Positions 34,048 through 63,600 of a stretch of DNA of 64,000 nt are shown here, piece by piece; position 1 is the stretch's first letter; each line of letters begins with the position of its first letter. Source of the stretch: Pogona vitticeps (lineage: Eukaryota; Chordata; Lepidosauria; Squamata; Agamidae); the NCBI RefSeq assembly GCF_051106095.1, contig NC_135789.1, forward strand, positions 18,163,501 through 18,227,500, given 5' to 3'. The notes under the pieces were generated by a model, which saw only the letters and a program-made list of their open reading frames with translations, made no database searches and had not been told where the DNA came from. A program made the translations under genes and the position numbers.

Positions 34048-36247
34048 GTGAAAAAGAAAGCACACCCTCTTTGAATTCTGTGGTTTTATGTATCAGGTCA
34101 CAATAAAAATCATCTGGTCCTTCGTCGGTCTGAAAATTAAGTAAATACAATCTCAGATGAAGAACGACACATGACAGATTATACCGTGTCATGATTTATT
34201 TTACAGAAATGAATCCAAAGTGAAGAAGCCATGTATGAAAAGTATACCCTTAGTGCTTCCATAGGAATTGAGAGGCTAAGTAGCACCCAGGTGGTGCTAA
34301 CCAAATGCCCTTGAGTAAACTGATCATCGGGCTCCATAATCACTGCAGATGGAGACAGCAGCCACGAAATTAAAAGAGGCCTGCTTCTTGGGAGGAAAGC
34401 AATGACAAACCTTGACAGCATCTTAAAAAGCAGAGACATCACCTTGCCAACAAAAGTCCGAATAGTCAAAGCTATGGTTTTTCCTGTTGTGATGTATGGA
34501 AGTGAGAGCTGGACCATAAAGAAAGCAGACCGCCGAAGAATTGATGCCTTTCAATTGTGGTGCTGGAGGAGGCTCTTGAGAGTCCCCTGGACTACAAGGA
34601 GAACAAACCTATCCATTCTGAAGGAAATCAACCCTGAGGGCTCACTGGAAGGACAGATCCTGAAGCTGAGGCTCCAGTACTTTGGCCATCTCATGAGAAG
34701 AGAGGACTCCCTGGAAAAGACCTTAATGTTGGGAAAGTGTGAAGGCAAGAGGAGAAGGGAACGACTGAGGATGAGATGGTTGGACAGTGTCACCGAAGCA
34801 ACCAACATGAATCTGACCCAACTCCGGGAGGCAGTGGAAGATAGGAGGGCCTGGCGTGTTCTGATCCATGGGGTCACGAAGAGTCGGACACGACTAAACG
34901 ACTAAACTGATCATTAGCAAGTGTGACCACCTCTATAAAAGCCAGTTTGCAGGTCTGGAGCATTCAGGTGTGTGTTTGCACAATGCCAACGAGGAAACAC
35001 ATAAGTAATGATCATAGAGAAGCAATTGTTGCTGCCAATCGATCTGGAAAGGTTTATAAGGCCATTTCCAAACAATTTACAGTCCATCATTCTACAGGGA
35101 GAAAAATTATTCACAAGTGGAAAACATTCTAGACAGTGGCCAATCTTTCCAGCAGTGGATGTCCAAGCAAATTCACCCCAAGGTCAGACCATGCAATACT
35201 CAGAGAAATTGCAAAAAATAATAATAATAATAAATAACAAAAAGAGTTACATACATCTCAGACTCTACAGGCCTCAATTAGCATGTTAAATGTCAAAGTT
35301 CATGACAGTACAATTTTTAAAATATTTCTATCCTGCCTTTCTTCTTTAAAAGAACCCAAGGTGGGTTCTAGAAATAGAATGAACAAGTATAGTTTATTTG
35401 GAAGGGTTGGCAGGAGAAATCCTCTTCTCTAAGAACGTGACAGAACAGCTTAGGTTTGCCAAGTTGCATCTGGACAAACTACAAGACTTTTGGAACAATG
35501 TCTTTTGGACAGACAAGATCAAAGTGAAGCTGTTTGGTCATAATACACAGGACCACGTTTGGTGAAAACCAAACACAGCCTATCAGACCAAATACCTCAC
35601 ACCAATGGTCGAGTACGGAGGTGGAGGGGTGATGATTTTGGGCTGTTTTGCAGGCACAGGACCTGGGCATGTTGCTGTCAGGGTCCATGGACTCCTCTGT
35701 ATCCCAAAGTGTTCTAATGAGGCCATCTCTCTGACAGCTAACGTTTGGCCAAAATTGAGTCATGCAACGGGACGAGGATCCCACAGCAGACCAGCAAATC
35801 TACAGCAGAACGGCTGAAAAAGACAAGACGACGTTGCAATGGCCCAGTCCAAGGCCAGACCTCAACCCGACTGAAATGTTGTGGCAGGACCTTAAGAGAG
35901 CTGGCGATAAACAAAGGCCGGCAAACCTCAATGAACTGGAGCAACGTTGTGAAGAAGAGCCGGCCAAAATTCCTCCACAATGAAGTGAAAGGCCAATAAA
36001 AACATACAGAAAACAATGACTTCAAGTGGTTGCTGCTAAAGTTGGTTCTACAAGGGCTTAATTTTTCACACACGGCTTCTCCAAATTGGCTTGAATTCTG
36101 TAAAATAAATCACGACACAGTCTAATAGGTTGCTGTCCATCTGAGGTGGATGCTTTACTCATTTTCAGACCTGCTAAGGACCAGATGGTTTTTATTATGT
36201 CCTGATACGTAAAACCACATAATTCAAAGATCTGCTTTCTTTTTCAC
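34048..36247 (+). mobile_element. Tc1-like DNA transposon with long inverted repeats
   Basis: The left end (GTGAAAAAGAAAGCA, 34048 on) and right end (TGCTTTCTTTTTCAC, to 36247) are parts of inverted repeats about 170-200 bp long. They share TGTGGTTTTA.GTATCAGG and CCATCTGGTCCTT with small differences. The transposase starts MPTRKHISNDHREAIVAANR at 34983 (Tc1 helix-turn-helix). Later parts include DQVWR-like QDHVWKPNTAYQT near 35550 and QWPSPRPDLNPTEMLWQDL near 35838-35894, the DD34E region with the final Glu. The frame is broken by several stops and shifts, so it is dead. It is interrupted by a BovB end and by a small LINE-tail-like piece at about 35318-35365. Confidence 0.85.
34328..34902 (+). 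mobile_element. BovB (RTE-clade) LINE 3' end inserted in the Tc1 element
   Basis: A 168-codon frame reads GSESWTIKKADRRRIDAFQL, WCWRRLLRVPWTTRRTN, LRLQYFGHLMRREDSLEKTL, MRWLDSVTEATNMNLTQLRE and VLIHGVTKSRTRLND, the well-known C-terminus of BovB. The insert is flanked by perfect 12-base duplications TAAACTGATCAT at 34316-34327 and 34903-34914. It is 5' truncated and ends GAGTCGGACACGACTAAACG, the tail shared with Sauria SINEs. Confidence 0.92.
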
Positions 36248-37584
36248 ATGTGTGCCTTGGGCTTAGTGGTATAGTCAAAGGCGCAAGTGCGCGTGGTCAA
36301 AGCGAGGACCAGCAGATGCCAGAGGTGTGGGGACAATGATTTTCATTCATCACCATATATGGTTGCGAGTCCTTCCTGTTCTCCTGCTCTCAGGCTGACT
36401 TGGCCAGGAATAGGCCACCAGGAGCCGTTAGCTTCACAAAAGACCAGCCCCTGATGGGGATGGCAATGGCTCAAAGTGATCAACCCAGCTGCCTAACGTT
36501 TTCCTCTTTTCTTGAACATGCATTTATGCGGATTGATATTCATTTTTGCCTTCCACCTCGGCACCAGTTTTTCAGCCGCAAGCATAGGCTGGTCAGGGTA
36601 AGCCTTCTAGCCTATGCTACAGACATCTCTCTCCCAAAGACGCCACCTCGAAGCTATGGGGGGGGGGGGGAAGAGGTCAAAACATGGAGCGATCCCAAGG
36701 AGACAAGGCATTTCCTGAGAAGGAAAAGATTAAACACGACGCTTCCACAGCGGTGCCAGAAAACATGACGAAAACTCACCAGACGGGCAAATCGGTACTA
36801 GTGGGGCCCGATCAGTAAGAGGGTGAAGAGGAAGATGATATTTTATCCACCAGGATACAGTCGTCTCATCGCTCCCCGTTCTGGGCCTTGGTGGCCTCCT
36901 TGTTCGCTCCACACAAGGACGATGGTTTATAAGAAGAGCTCACTGTTTAGAGAAGCCACATACTTGGCTGACAGCATAAGAGAGAGCCAGGAAGATGGAG
37001 GAAACCCAGACCCCACGCTCATTCTCAAAAGCACCCAAATTCCAGGAAGCTTTGGTGTGAAAAATCTTAAAAAATAAATAAATCTGCATTTCAGCCACCC
37101 ACATGTTGACCTTGAGAAAGCCTTTTCGCTCCTACTGTCTCTGACTTTATACCCTCTTATAAAGATTTTTTTGGGGGGGAGGTTCCTCAAATTGGGGACA
37201 GGGGGAGTGCACGTTGGCGTAGCAGCTGAACACCGATTCCCTCTCTGTAAACCATTCACAATTTTAGAAACTGGCAGGGCATCCAAACAGTTTTAAAACT
37301 CTCCACATTGCCCCGTCCATTAATCGAAGGCCGTGACAGATCCAAGGCCAGCTGCCCAGCCTACCAACGTGAGGTTTATATTTAATTTTTTGGCCGTATA
37401 TGTCCATGTTTGATTATCTCCTCTGCTAATATGTGTATTTACAGATAGAGGTAGCTTGATACACAGGTTTAAGCCCGTTATCAAAGACGCAACGCATCTT
37501 GTTGGAAGCCAACCGTCCAATAGCCCCATGCAATATAGCCAAGAGGCAGCAAAGATGGGAACTTAGATCCTGGCTTACGTCTTC

Positions 37585-37715
37585 AAACGGCAGAGCTGGA
37601 AAGGGACCCTGTGGATCAGAGTCCAGCCCCTGCCAGGGAGGCCCAGTGGAGGATTTGTACTCCCAGCCTCTGGTTCCACAGCCAGAGACCTCAACCCTTG
37701 AGCAATCCAGCAGTT
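37585..37715 (-). repeat. tRNA-derived SINE copy
   Basis: On + the order is reversed: GCAGAGCTGGAAAGGGACCC, then CAGCCCCTGCCAGGGAGGCC, then CTCCCAGCCTCTGGTTCCAC. It belongs to the 8285 family. Confidence 0.65.
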
Positions 37716-37975
37716 CCTTCACTTGTGTCCATTCAGAAATGTGTGTCCTGGAGGAACTAACAAGATACATTTCATCAAATCGTCCTGAAACATCACATAT
37801 ACAGTACCTTAATTGTCCATAGGGAAGGATTGCTTAAACAGATTGTTTTCTAACATAGAAGCAGGTTTATAGATACAGCAGCCGGACTGGCATCTGCGCA
37901 GGATCCAGATCCGTGGCTTCATTTACCTGCTGCCTGAACAAATTAAATACCCCACCACTACAAATACAGTACGTT

Positions 37976-38205
37976 ATCAAGGTGTATTACTGTATCTGGC
38001 CACTAGAGGGAAACAGAGGATATGCTATAATAGCACATATACATAGCATAGCCTTTTCCCCTCTAGTGGCCAATTGCAGTAATACATACTGAAAGCATGT
38101 GTATATATAGGATATTTGGAGTATGCTATTATCCAGTTTCCTGTACCTGCAGTACATCTTGGAACATAGCCCCTCTGGATACAAGCAATCCTATCATAGC
38201 GGTAT
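37976..38205. repeat. Tigger-like element, decayed copy
   Basis: The inner palindrome is clear (TGTATCTGGCCACTAGAGGG and CCTCTAGTGGCCAATTGCAG) and the outer end GGATACAAGCAATCCTATC is weak. It is the same family as 19306-19650. Confidence 0.55.
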
Positions 38206-39318
38206 TTTCTCTGAAAGTATTAAACCATACAGCTACAGCAACAAGGTTATGTAGCAGGGGTTTATACATAAAATAATTTGCAAGAGGAAGGACAGTGGGC
38301 TGCTCTAATAATGCAAAACCAAAAGCCACCCGGGGGGAGGCTTTAGGTGTGTGTGACCATCAAGGGTCTCCTAGGGGTGCCTGGGAAATAGTGGAACCCC
38401 AAACCTTGGGGAGCCCTTGCTGGAAACATTCAGCTGGGGTCGTGTTCAAAGGAAAGCCGCTCCCTCGGTTCCTCATGGCCAAGAGCAAATGAAGCAGCAG
38501 AGCGGACCGTGAAAAAAGAAAGTGGGAAAACCAGCACAATCCAAGGAAGCACATGGCAGCCAGGAGGTGCAGATGTTCCTAACAGTTTCTGGGGGGGAAC
38601 CCCTCTGAGTGGCAAAGCAACCCAGCTTCAGAAGGAAAGTCAGCTGCAGAACAACTCTCACACATGCGCAACATATCGCCCTCCAAGCTGTGACTACCTT
38701 GGTCGGGGCGGGCCAAGGTGAGGATGAGAGTTACTGTTCAGCATCATTTGTCAACCCACACAACGCCCTTTCCTGGATTTCCAGAGAGATGCTGTCAGGC
38801 CGTTCTTGTCTAAGCGATTTGGGGTACACCCTGGCTTCTCGAGAAGGGAGAAAAGCATTGACAGTCTAGGCAAGTGCTGAAAGTTGAGAGTCCAGATCTG
38901 GGAGGTGGAGGCAAAATCACCAGTGTGTGTGTGAATGCAGTTGATTTTGAGCCAAGTTTCCCAAGGCATCCCTCTTCATCTACCTCACAGGAGGAAGACA
39001 GCATCATTGTGGGTGCACACCTGAAGCAGAAACACCCTCCGGCTCTCTAATGTGACTCCTCGCGGAACATGTTGCCGATTCACTGAGTTGTGGGCCAATT
39101 CAGGTTTTCGGCTGGCACATACAGGGGGCCATCTAGCTGCTCCTGGACTCCAAAGCCCATGTTCCCCAGCCAGCACAGCCAACAAGGGACGGAACCCACC
39201 ACTTGCTGCTTGACCACCAGAACCCCAAATGTTCCCCCTCCCACTGGTCTCAGTGCAAGAAACCCCCAGCAATGGAGAAGAATAAGAGCAGAGTAACTGG
39301 ATTGATTTGTTGTTTACG

Positions 39319-39657
39319 CAGGGGTTTTAAACTCAATTTACCTGGGGGCTGCTAGAGGCAGAGTCTGGGTGAGGCTGGGCCACATCAGATTTTCCGCCAA
39401 GCGGAGCGAGAGCCCGAGGAAGCCACCCAGGAGTTTTCTTAGCCGACAGACAGGTGGGCTGGCTGGCAGGCTGCAGTTCTGGATGGAGGGTGCAAGAGGC
39501 GCTGTCTTGGGAGAGAGCCGGCGAGCGAGGCAAGGCTTTTTTTACTCTTGACAGCAGAGGATGTGTGGGCGCTTTGGGGGGACAGGCAAGGCAAGGGCCA
39601 CAAACTATCATCTGGGGGGCCGCAAATGGCCCCCGGGCCGCATGTTTGAGACCCCTG
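39319..39657. repeat. hAT-like non-autonomous element (CAGGGGT...ACCCCTG)
   Basis: The left end is CAGGGGTTTTAAACTCA and the right end GGCCGCATGTTTGAGACCCCTG. GTTTAC sits just outside both ends, a remnant of an 8-bp duplication. The wording recalls the OposCharlie / hAT group, by memory only. It has no coding capacity. Confidence 0.6.
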
Positions 39658-40259
39658 GTTTACAGACAGCTGCAGCAGAGGAAAAGCTTATGTTAAACAA
39701 ACCTTGCAATATTTAAGCTTTCAGGGTCTTTGAAAGTGGTGGTTCCTTCTGCTACTGACCGAGGCACCCTGTTCCCAAAGAGGGCTTGCATGTCTTATGT
39801 ACAGCTATTTTTTTAAAAAATGAAATATACTAGACGGCTTTTGGGTGACATCTAGTGGCGAGGTAGAAACCTGGAGCCGAGGAGGGCAGGGTTCCCTCTG
39901 GGCCCATGGCGGACCCCACTCTGTGGAGTGAGGAACGGCTTCGAGGTGGATATTCATCCCAAGAGCGCACGAACTGGAACGAAAAGGGACTGGAGACGGA
40001 TTTTGTGCAAAAGGAGCCACAAGGAGAACACGCTTCCCACACATGCTGTGGGTTCGAAGGGTGCCTTTCGCTTTCTCAGGGTCCTGCATGCGCTGGTCTA
40101 GCCAGTGTCCTTGTTTTTCCACCCTGTTGATTCCAGCGTCTGTGTAAAAAAAACACCAAGAAACCTGGGCCTTTCGCTTGAGCCTCTGAAGCTGTAAACC
40201 AAAAAAGGTCCGGAGGGGAAACAGGAGGGTTGCGCTTCCCTCACCCCCCGTTTTTTAAG

Positions 40260-40412
40260 GAACCATTTTTATTCCAATTTCAAACAATTTATTTCAGGAG
40301 AAAGATATGAAAATTGATTCCCCCCCCCAACAGGTATTTCTAAACATGGAAGGTTAGCACCCAGAGGACAAGAGAATAGATGTGTTCCCAGAACTCCTTA
40401 TTCCTGCCTCCA

Positions 40413-40468
<56 letters not shown>

Positions 40469-43400
40469 AACACACATGGGCAAAATATATTTTAAAAAAA
40501 TCAGTTCTGGGCCATATCGTTCATAATCATCCCCTCTCCCTCCCACCCTTGCGCTTTTAAAACACTACATGCAGTTTCAAAAAAGATGCCGCACCCAAGT
40601 TTCCTTTCTTTAAAAAAAAACAACAGCAACACAGCAATCTTTATATAGTTTTTTGTTTTCTTTTTAAATAGGATCATGTTTTTAATGCATCATCTCTTGC
40701 TGTCCCCCCCCCTTCTAAATCCGGATTCTTTTATTTTAATATACAAGTATAAGCAAATAAATTCCCCACCACACAGGTAACTTGTAAAAAGAGTCTCTGG
40801 TTACTCAAGCATGAACCGGGTATTGGCAGAAACCATACGACGCTTTAAAAAAAATTTACACACACACACACACACACACACTTACGTACACACTGACATA
40901 CACACAAGAGTACTGGATTACAGACTTTTCCACCTCTGATGGAGTCAAACAACCTTAGTTTTTCCCCCCGCAGTGAAGCGTAATACAATTCATGGCCCAT
41001 GTGGACACATGAGTGCACACCCCTCACCCTGGGGGGGAGAAACCACACCACGTAAAAAAAGTAGTAATAAAACATATGGGAAAAAAAACCCAAAACCACA
41101 CACACGATTGAAGGCAATGACAAGACCCATTAATGCTAAAGTGAAATCAGAAGACACGGCCAGCCAGGGGTGAGAGGGGGGCGGTGGCTCACGATGCAAC
41201 CTGTCCAAGCGGAAAAATTAAATGGAATGATGCGTTTTGATGATCCCCCGTCCCAGTCCCCCCACGGGGACGATCCAGGGAACATGAAGGCGTTCTGTGT
41301 AATCAGTAGGTGTTTCTCTCCTTCTGTATAAATAAAGTGCAAGGTGAACAGAACTTGGGTTAGGATTCTCCTTCATCTTGACTTTCGGGCGCCTCCAGCC
41401 TCCAAGCCTTTTTTGCGTCCACGGTTCGGGAGTCTCCCAAAGCGACGGACGGCTTTTCTCGGAGGAAAGGGGTGGCCCGAGGGAGATTTGGCACGTTCAT
41501 TTCTTGGAAAGCAGACCGCCGCCGGCTGGGGAGAAAGGGCCAAAGGCGATCCACAGAAGGCAGGCTTAAGAAGGGTTCTGGAGATAAAGCGGAAGGGCCG
41601 GCATCTCTTCCAAGACCAATCCCTTCTCCCTTGCCCATCCACTCACCTCGAAAAACAAAAAACACTCATGGAAATGTCTGAACTGGGTTGGCAAAAGAGG
41701 CGGGTGAGATGCTCAAGACCCCAGACCCCAGCGAGGCCTGCCGAGCATGCCAGGGTTCAGAAAAGGCCGGTGTGATCAAAAAGGTACTCCGGGTGAGTGC
41801 TGTTGAAGGGAGAGTCATGGCACGTTTGTGAGGGCAGACGATGACAAGAGAGCATCTTTTGGCCAGAGAAAGAGAGAGAGAAGGAACATCAAGCAGCCTT
41901 GGTTCCAGAGGGATGCCTCTTCCTTCGCCACTCTCCAAAATACTGAGACAGGAGACATTTTTGTAAGGATCGGGAATGTTGATTATGTGGGAAAGCAGCA
42001 CCCGTCCTCTCTCAAACCCCTTTCCCATCAACCTTCTTGTGCGGCATATCCTTACTCCAGGCCGATTCCCCCCACCCCGGTCCCCCAAGTCTTCGGAAAC
42101 ACCCACACCCATGTGCTCAAGTGCCCTGGCTCCACTTCCTTCCCCACTGTAGTGTTTTCTTCTTGCATCCGGGAGCAGGCCACCTCCCTCTCTCTGAAGA
42201 CAAGTCCATCCTCCCTGGCTTGGAAAACCACCCGTCGGCATCCGCAAGCCGTTTAGATGTTAGCGTCCAGGCCACAAGCAGGCAGGTGGGGAAGACGAAA
42301 GTGACTCCCCACACACACACACCTTGCCCACCAAGGGAGCAATGGCTCATGCAGCCCCTTCGCACAAGGCATGAGGAACCCGGGACACTCTCGTCCCCGA
42401 CCCCCTCGACATTGACGTGGCCTTCTTCAAAATAAAAAACGAAGCCCCAAGATGATCCCTTCATAGAATCTCGGAAATCTGGCGTTTCGTGGTGCGGAAG
42501 GCCATTAGTGTTGCCTGTCGTTCACATGTCCAGAGGGAATGTTTAGAAATAAAATTAAAAACAACAGCAACGTCGTCATCATCATCAACAACAAAAGCCC
42601 TCCTTGGAGTATTCTGCTCAATCCGGTGGCAATTTTCCTTTCAATTAAACCAGCAACGGTGGTTCCACACATCCCCATGTGCTTCAAGCAGGTTGCAGGA
42701 ATTACATTTGGCACACAAGGTAGAGAAAATCCTCCACCTGGCTCACTTTCAGAGTTTCTGCGCTGTTTTTCTCAGCAGTTTCCCCTCCATTCAAAAACAA
42801 TCTTCTTTTGGTTTTGGTATGCTGCAGCTCTCGTTCATAAATGCATGCTATGCATTCCTCTCCTTCCTCAGGATTAAGTATTCGGGCAAGCACTTCTAGC
42901 CCAGGAAAAACCTTCCAAGGTTTTTGTCAAGAGGAGAACAAGTAGTGTTTGCCATCCAAACATGTCTTGGCAATGAATCTACAAGAATTCTGGGACTTCT
43001 CGAACAGTTTCCTGGAGGTCTTTCCACACACCCGAGCAAACTGCTCTGGAAAGGCACACCACACTTTCTCCTTCAAGTCTGCTCCTCCTGGAAGTGCCAC
43101 CGTGTTTGAAAAGGGAAAGATCCAAAGGGGAACAGAGTGGAAACCTCGGATCACCCTCCCCAGTGCCAGAAATTTGGACTCTGCCGTTTAAAAGAACTCA
43201 GCGCCCCCACTGAAACACTTGTACATTTTTCCACATAGAGATTCTCTTCCCTAAAGCGAGCAAACTTCTTTAAAAGAAAAGGAAAATTAAAAAAAAGAAG
43301 GGAACTCAACAAACAGCACAATTAGGCACTTCCTCCAGGCTCGTTAGCTATTGCTTGGTTGGTAGACTATCAATGTAAAGTACAGCATATGTAGCAAACT

Positions 43401-44301
43401 ATATATAGGACAATAATTTAAAAAAAATCACAGTCTCAATATAACTTCCATAATTGATAAGGAAAAAAATGTACAAAGAAATGAAGGAATAAGCAAATGA
43501 CTTGGTTTGCATGATCGTTAGAAGAGCACTAGGTGTTTCCCTAGGTGTCATAATAAAGAGTACACACACGCACACCCCTTTTGCGCCTGTCCTTTTTGGA
43601 AAGATGTACAAGGGGGGCTTGGGCGGCAAAAGCTAACCAGTGTGAGCTGATTTACACCAGAGGTGTTCCATGGCAGGTGAAGGTACCGGTAGTGCACTCT
43701 GCTTCTCACAGCCAAGCCATCTGACTCTCCTGATTAGGGAGGGTTGGAGTTGGCTGGCGCTGGAACAGAAAATAAAAATTTAAAAACGGCCAACGCAACG
43801 CATAGTCCAAGAGGAAGCCACCTTGACCCGCTGGCGAGGAAACAGGAAACGGACACAGAGTGAGAGAGAAGAGGCAGAGAGGGGGGTGTGCGTGCGTGGA
43901 ACATGCCCCCTGTTGCTGTTTTAAACTGTGGCTTAAAGGCCCATTTGTGCCTGTTTTGTTTTGTTAAAAAAAACCCACACCACCAATTCCGTGGGCCAGG
44001 CGTGATATAACAGTGAGTGAAACAAACAGACAAAAATGGAACAAAAGCAACCCCCCCCCTTTGGCCACTCCACAGATCAATCTGCAATCATTACACCATT
44101 AAAAATTAAGATTGTGTGTTTCCTTCCTGTACAATTCTGTTAAATGTGTGGGGTTTCTCTTGTCTTAACTTTCTTTGCGACAAAAGGTCTCCCCAGGGAG
44201 ATCGGGACAGGGTGGGGTGGGGTATGTGGGAAGCACAGTGGGTGGGGAGGAAGGGAAGAAGGGAGGGGGACTGGGAGGAACAGAGGGCAAGCGACTCAAG
44301 G
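40260..44301 (-). other. GNA11: Probable long 3' UTR of GNA11
   Basis: This 4-kb stretch directly follows the GNA11 stop codon on the - strand. It is poor in recognisable interspersed repeats compared with its surroundings. Two AATAAA signals on the - strand lie at its far end (40288-40293 and 40268-40273). A 3' UTR of this size is plausible for a Gq-class gene, but the boundary is inferred and only RNA data would fix it. It contains a (GA)n array at 40411-40463 and a CA array near 40859-40880. Confidence 0.4.
40411..40463 (+). repeat. (AG)n microsatellite
   Basis: About 26 AG units close to the inferred 3' end of GNA11. Confidence 0.95.
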
Positions 44302-60660
<16,359 letters not shown>

Positions 60661-63600
60661 AGAGGCCCGAGGCAAATAAACGTTTTATTTATTTTTTAAA
60701 TTTATAAAACTGATCAGAGGATTGGAGAAGATATTTAATGAGAAAATAATGTATAGAAATGTATATATTTTTCCTGGATTATTTGGGATTAGCTCTGGCA
60801 ACCAGGAAGTAGCTGTGGGCAAGAGTACTCCTGAGCATGGACAAACTGCCTCCTTGCAACCCTTAAGTTCTGCTGCTTTTAAGGCCACTCACCCCAGCTT
60901 CTACGTCTATTCTTTCCAATTAAGGTGGACACTCAAACCATGAAGATCTAGACCTCCCCCCAAAATAAGGAAACCTCCTCCCCCAATAAAAAATCCCCTT
61001 GGCTTAAATGAACATATTCCTGTGATCATACTGCCTTTTCAAAAACTGTGACCCTTCAGAGGGTTTTGGACTACAGGTTCCACCATCCCCAGCCAGATTT
61101 GGGGATGATGGGACCTAACAGTGACCTTATTTGGGTTTCCAAGATTCAGGAGAGCTTCAAGGAGTGGGTTTTTCCATTGAGTTTCCAGGGCCGAACAGGG
61201 ATGTTAATCAGGTTTCCAGCGCCTTCCCCTGAATCTCCAACCATTATACCTCACTGCCTCTCACCTCATCATGTGAAAGCACCGCACACTTGCCACCAAG
61301 GGGTTTGCCCCTTGTGATGGGTCAAGTGTGTGTGTGTGGGGTCCCTGCTCTTCCTGTCCGGCTCCCATTCTGCACTACTTGGTTGGAACTTTTCAAGCAG
61401 AGGAGGACGGCCATCCGTCCGGGCTGCAGGGCTGGAATTGATGACCTTTGGGTACTTCATCTAACATGACTATTTCTATCCTTTTCTAAAACAGAGGCCC
61501 GCTCTGAGTAACTTAGGTCACAGGGTCACCGGATAGATCCTTTCCTCTTCAGAAAGGCACCCAACAGTGGCAAAACAGCCTTCAAATAAAACAAAAATAC
61601 TGTACTAGAACGTACGGCAACCATGTTCTGCCAGACACAGTGGAAGCGGCCAGCTTAATTAGAGCAACTCCATTCAAAAGCTCAAGCTGTACTAATTGAA
61701 TCCTGCTTTCTGATCTTCACGTTTCATTCGGTGGGTCAAACCCCCCCTTTTTTTAAATTGACACCCTTTTTCGGTCAACTTGTGGCTGATGTTGGAATAC
61801 AAATCCCATCAGCCAGTAATGCTGTATGACGGGAGCGGTGCTCCGGGAACATCTGAAAGACCATGCCTGATCCATGTTATGGGTTATAGAGTTTCTGTGG
61901 GGTGCTGGTTAGAGTTGTTTTGAAGATAAAAACATGGTGATTTACATTTAATGCAACTGGTTTTTAAGGCCTCAACTGGACTAGAGAAAGGCAGCTTATA
62001 AAGAAATCAACCTGAAAGCAGCCTCATAAACTGCTTTAATATAATTTATAATAATAATAACAACAAAGACAACCACTGAAATCCAATATGCCTTTTTGTG
62101 ATATCTGTTCCGAAATATCTAGCTGTTTCTTTTTTTGTGGGTTTTCAAGGGAGCTTGAACAACAGTGTCCTTTTTGCTGGCTCTTAAACATCTTTAATGA
62201 TTCGTTTATCTTTTGAAAAGTATTTACTCTCATGGGCCTATGAATAGGAACTGTGCCAGCTTAATTCACATGTCTTCATTGCTTTGCAAGGGGCAGGTGA
62301 GAGAGATGGCGCCAGCTTGGCGACGATGATATTAATTGTGGGAATGTTGCTTTTATCTCTCATGCTCAGTCCAAATTCTAAAGATCAAGGAAAACCACCT
62401 ATGCTATGTATCTCCTTTTCAAACTTTGTTCCATTCCTTGGGTTATTATCAGTATAATACTAGTAGTTTTAAAAGGAAAGGATTGAAATTTGCATAATAA
62501 ATCTGACAAGACTCACTAGGAAAAACAGAATGCTGGGGAAACAGGAAAAGAGGAGAATCGATTGTGAGATGGATTGACGCCCTAAGGAACCACGACCCTG
62601 AGTTTTCAAGAACTCAGCATGGGTGTTGAGGATGGGATATTTTGGAGATCATTCCTTTATAGTGTTGCCATGACTCAAAAGAAACCTGATGGCACACAAA
62701 GATAGCAACAAAAAAGTATAACAGTAAATCTGCATTACTGAGTTATGGCAGTTTGATTCCACTTTAACTAATGTGTCTCCATCTTGGTATCTATAAAGGA
62801 AGGATTTTGAATTTCCCTATGGATTTTGAGGCAGTTCACCAGAATTCCCCGTTCTTTTCCTAAACTATAAATCCCAAGATTTTACAGGATTGGGCCATGG
62901 AAGTTTCAATTACAGTACTATCAAACCGATTGACACGTAGCATAGATGTGCTCTTAGCTTAACCCAAGCTTCAGCTAATTCCTTCCTGGAGGGAGGAAAT
63001 AAATGATAGTGTGGGGGAAGATCATCATGTTGATGGAACCTCCAGCTGTAGGTGAAGAATACCTTCAAATCTGCATTTCAAACACATCTCTTTTTCTTAC
63101 AGTAGCCAAGGAGTTCCACCATTCCAGGACGTTGAGTCGAACCAAGAATAGAGATCCCCAGTCTCCACGCCAATGTTGGAAGTTTTAAAAACTTCAGATG
63201 CAAAGACCAGAGCAGAACTGAATGGATTCGATCAGGGCGGGAACTGTGTTTCCTACCGTTTTTTGGCTTTCCCTCTAGAGAAAAAAAACAGTGGGAAAAG
63301 AGCCTGGATGAAGGGAAAGGGGAATCTTTTTAAACAAACCCCCCCCCCTTTTTCCCCCGGAGCTCTCCTGCTAAGGATCTTCCCTTCCTCCTTGGCTCCT
63401 CTTTTCATTAGAGGTCGCTGTGGCTCTTTCTTTCATCCAAACGATCAGCAGCCCTTCCGATTTTCCCAGGGATTTCCATTAAAATGGACCCCTCTTGTCT
63501 AGTCCGTGTAAAATATGATCCTCTGGCACCCTAGCTGTCCCTGAGAGATATCGCAGGGTCTGTCTTAATTTTCTCCGAGGATGCAAACGTCCTCAGACCA

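Larger units (their letters stand above)
36300..40259. other. Spacer between GNA15 and GNA11, repeats only
   Basis: No coding exon is recognised. It contains a minus-strand tRNA-derived SINE (about 37585-37715), a Tigger-like element (37976-38205), a hAT-like element (39319-39657) and a minus-strand copy of the CTTTTG-CTAATGGCTCTT motif near 36420. Confidence 0.55.
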
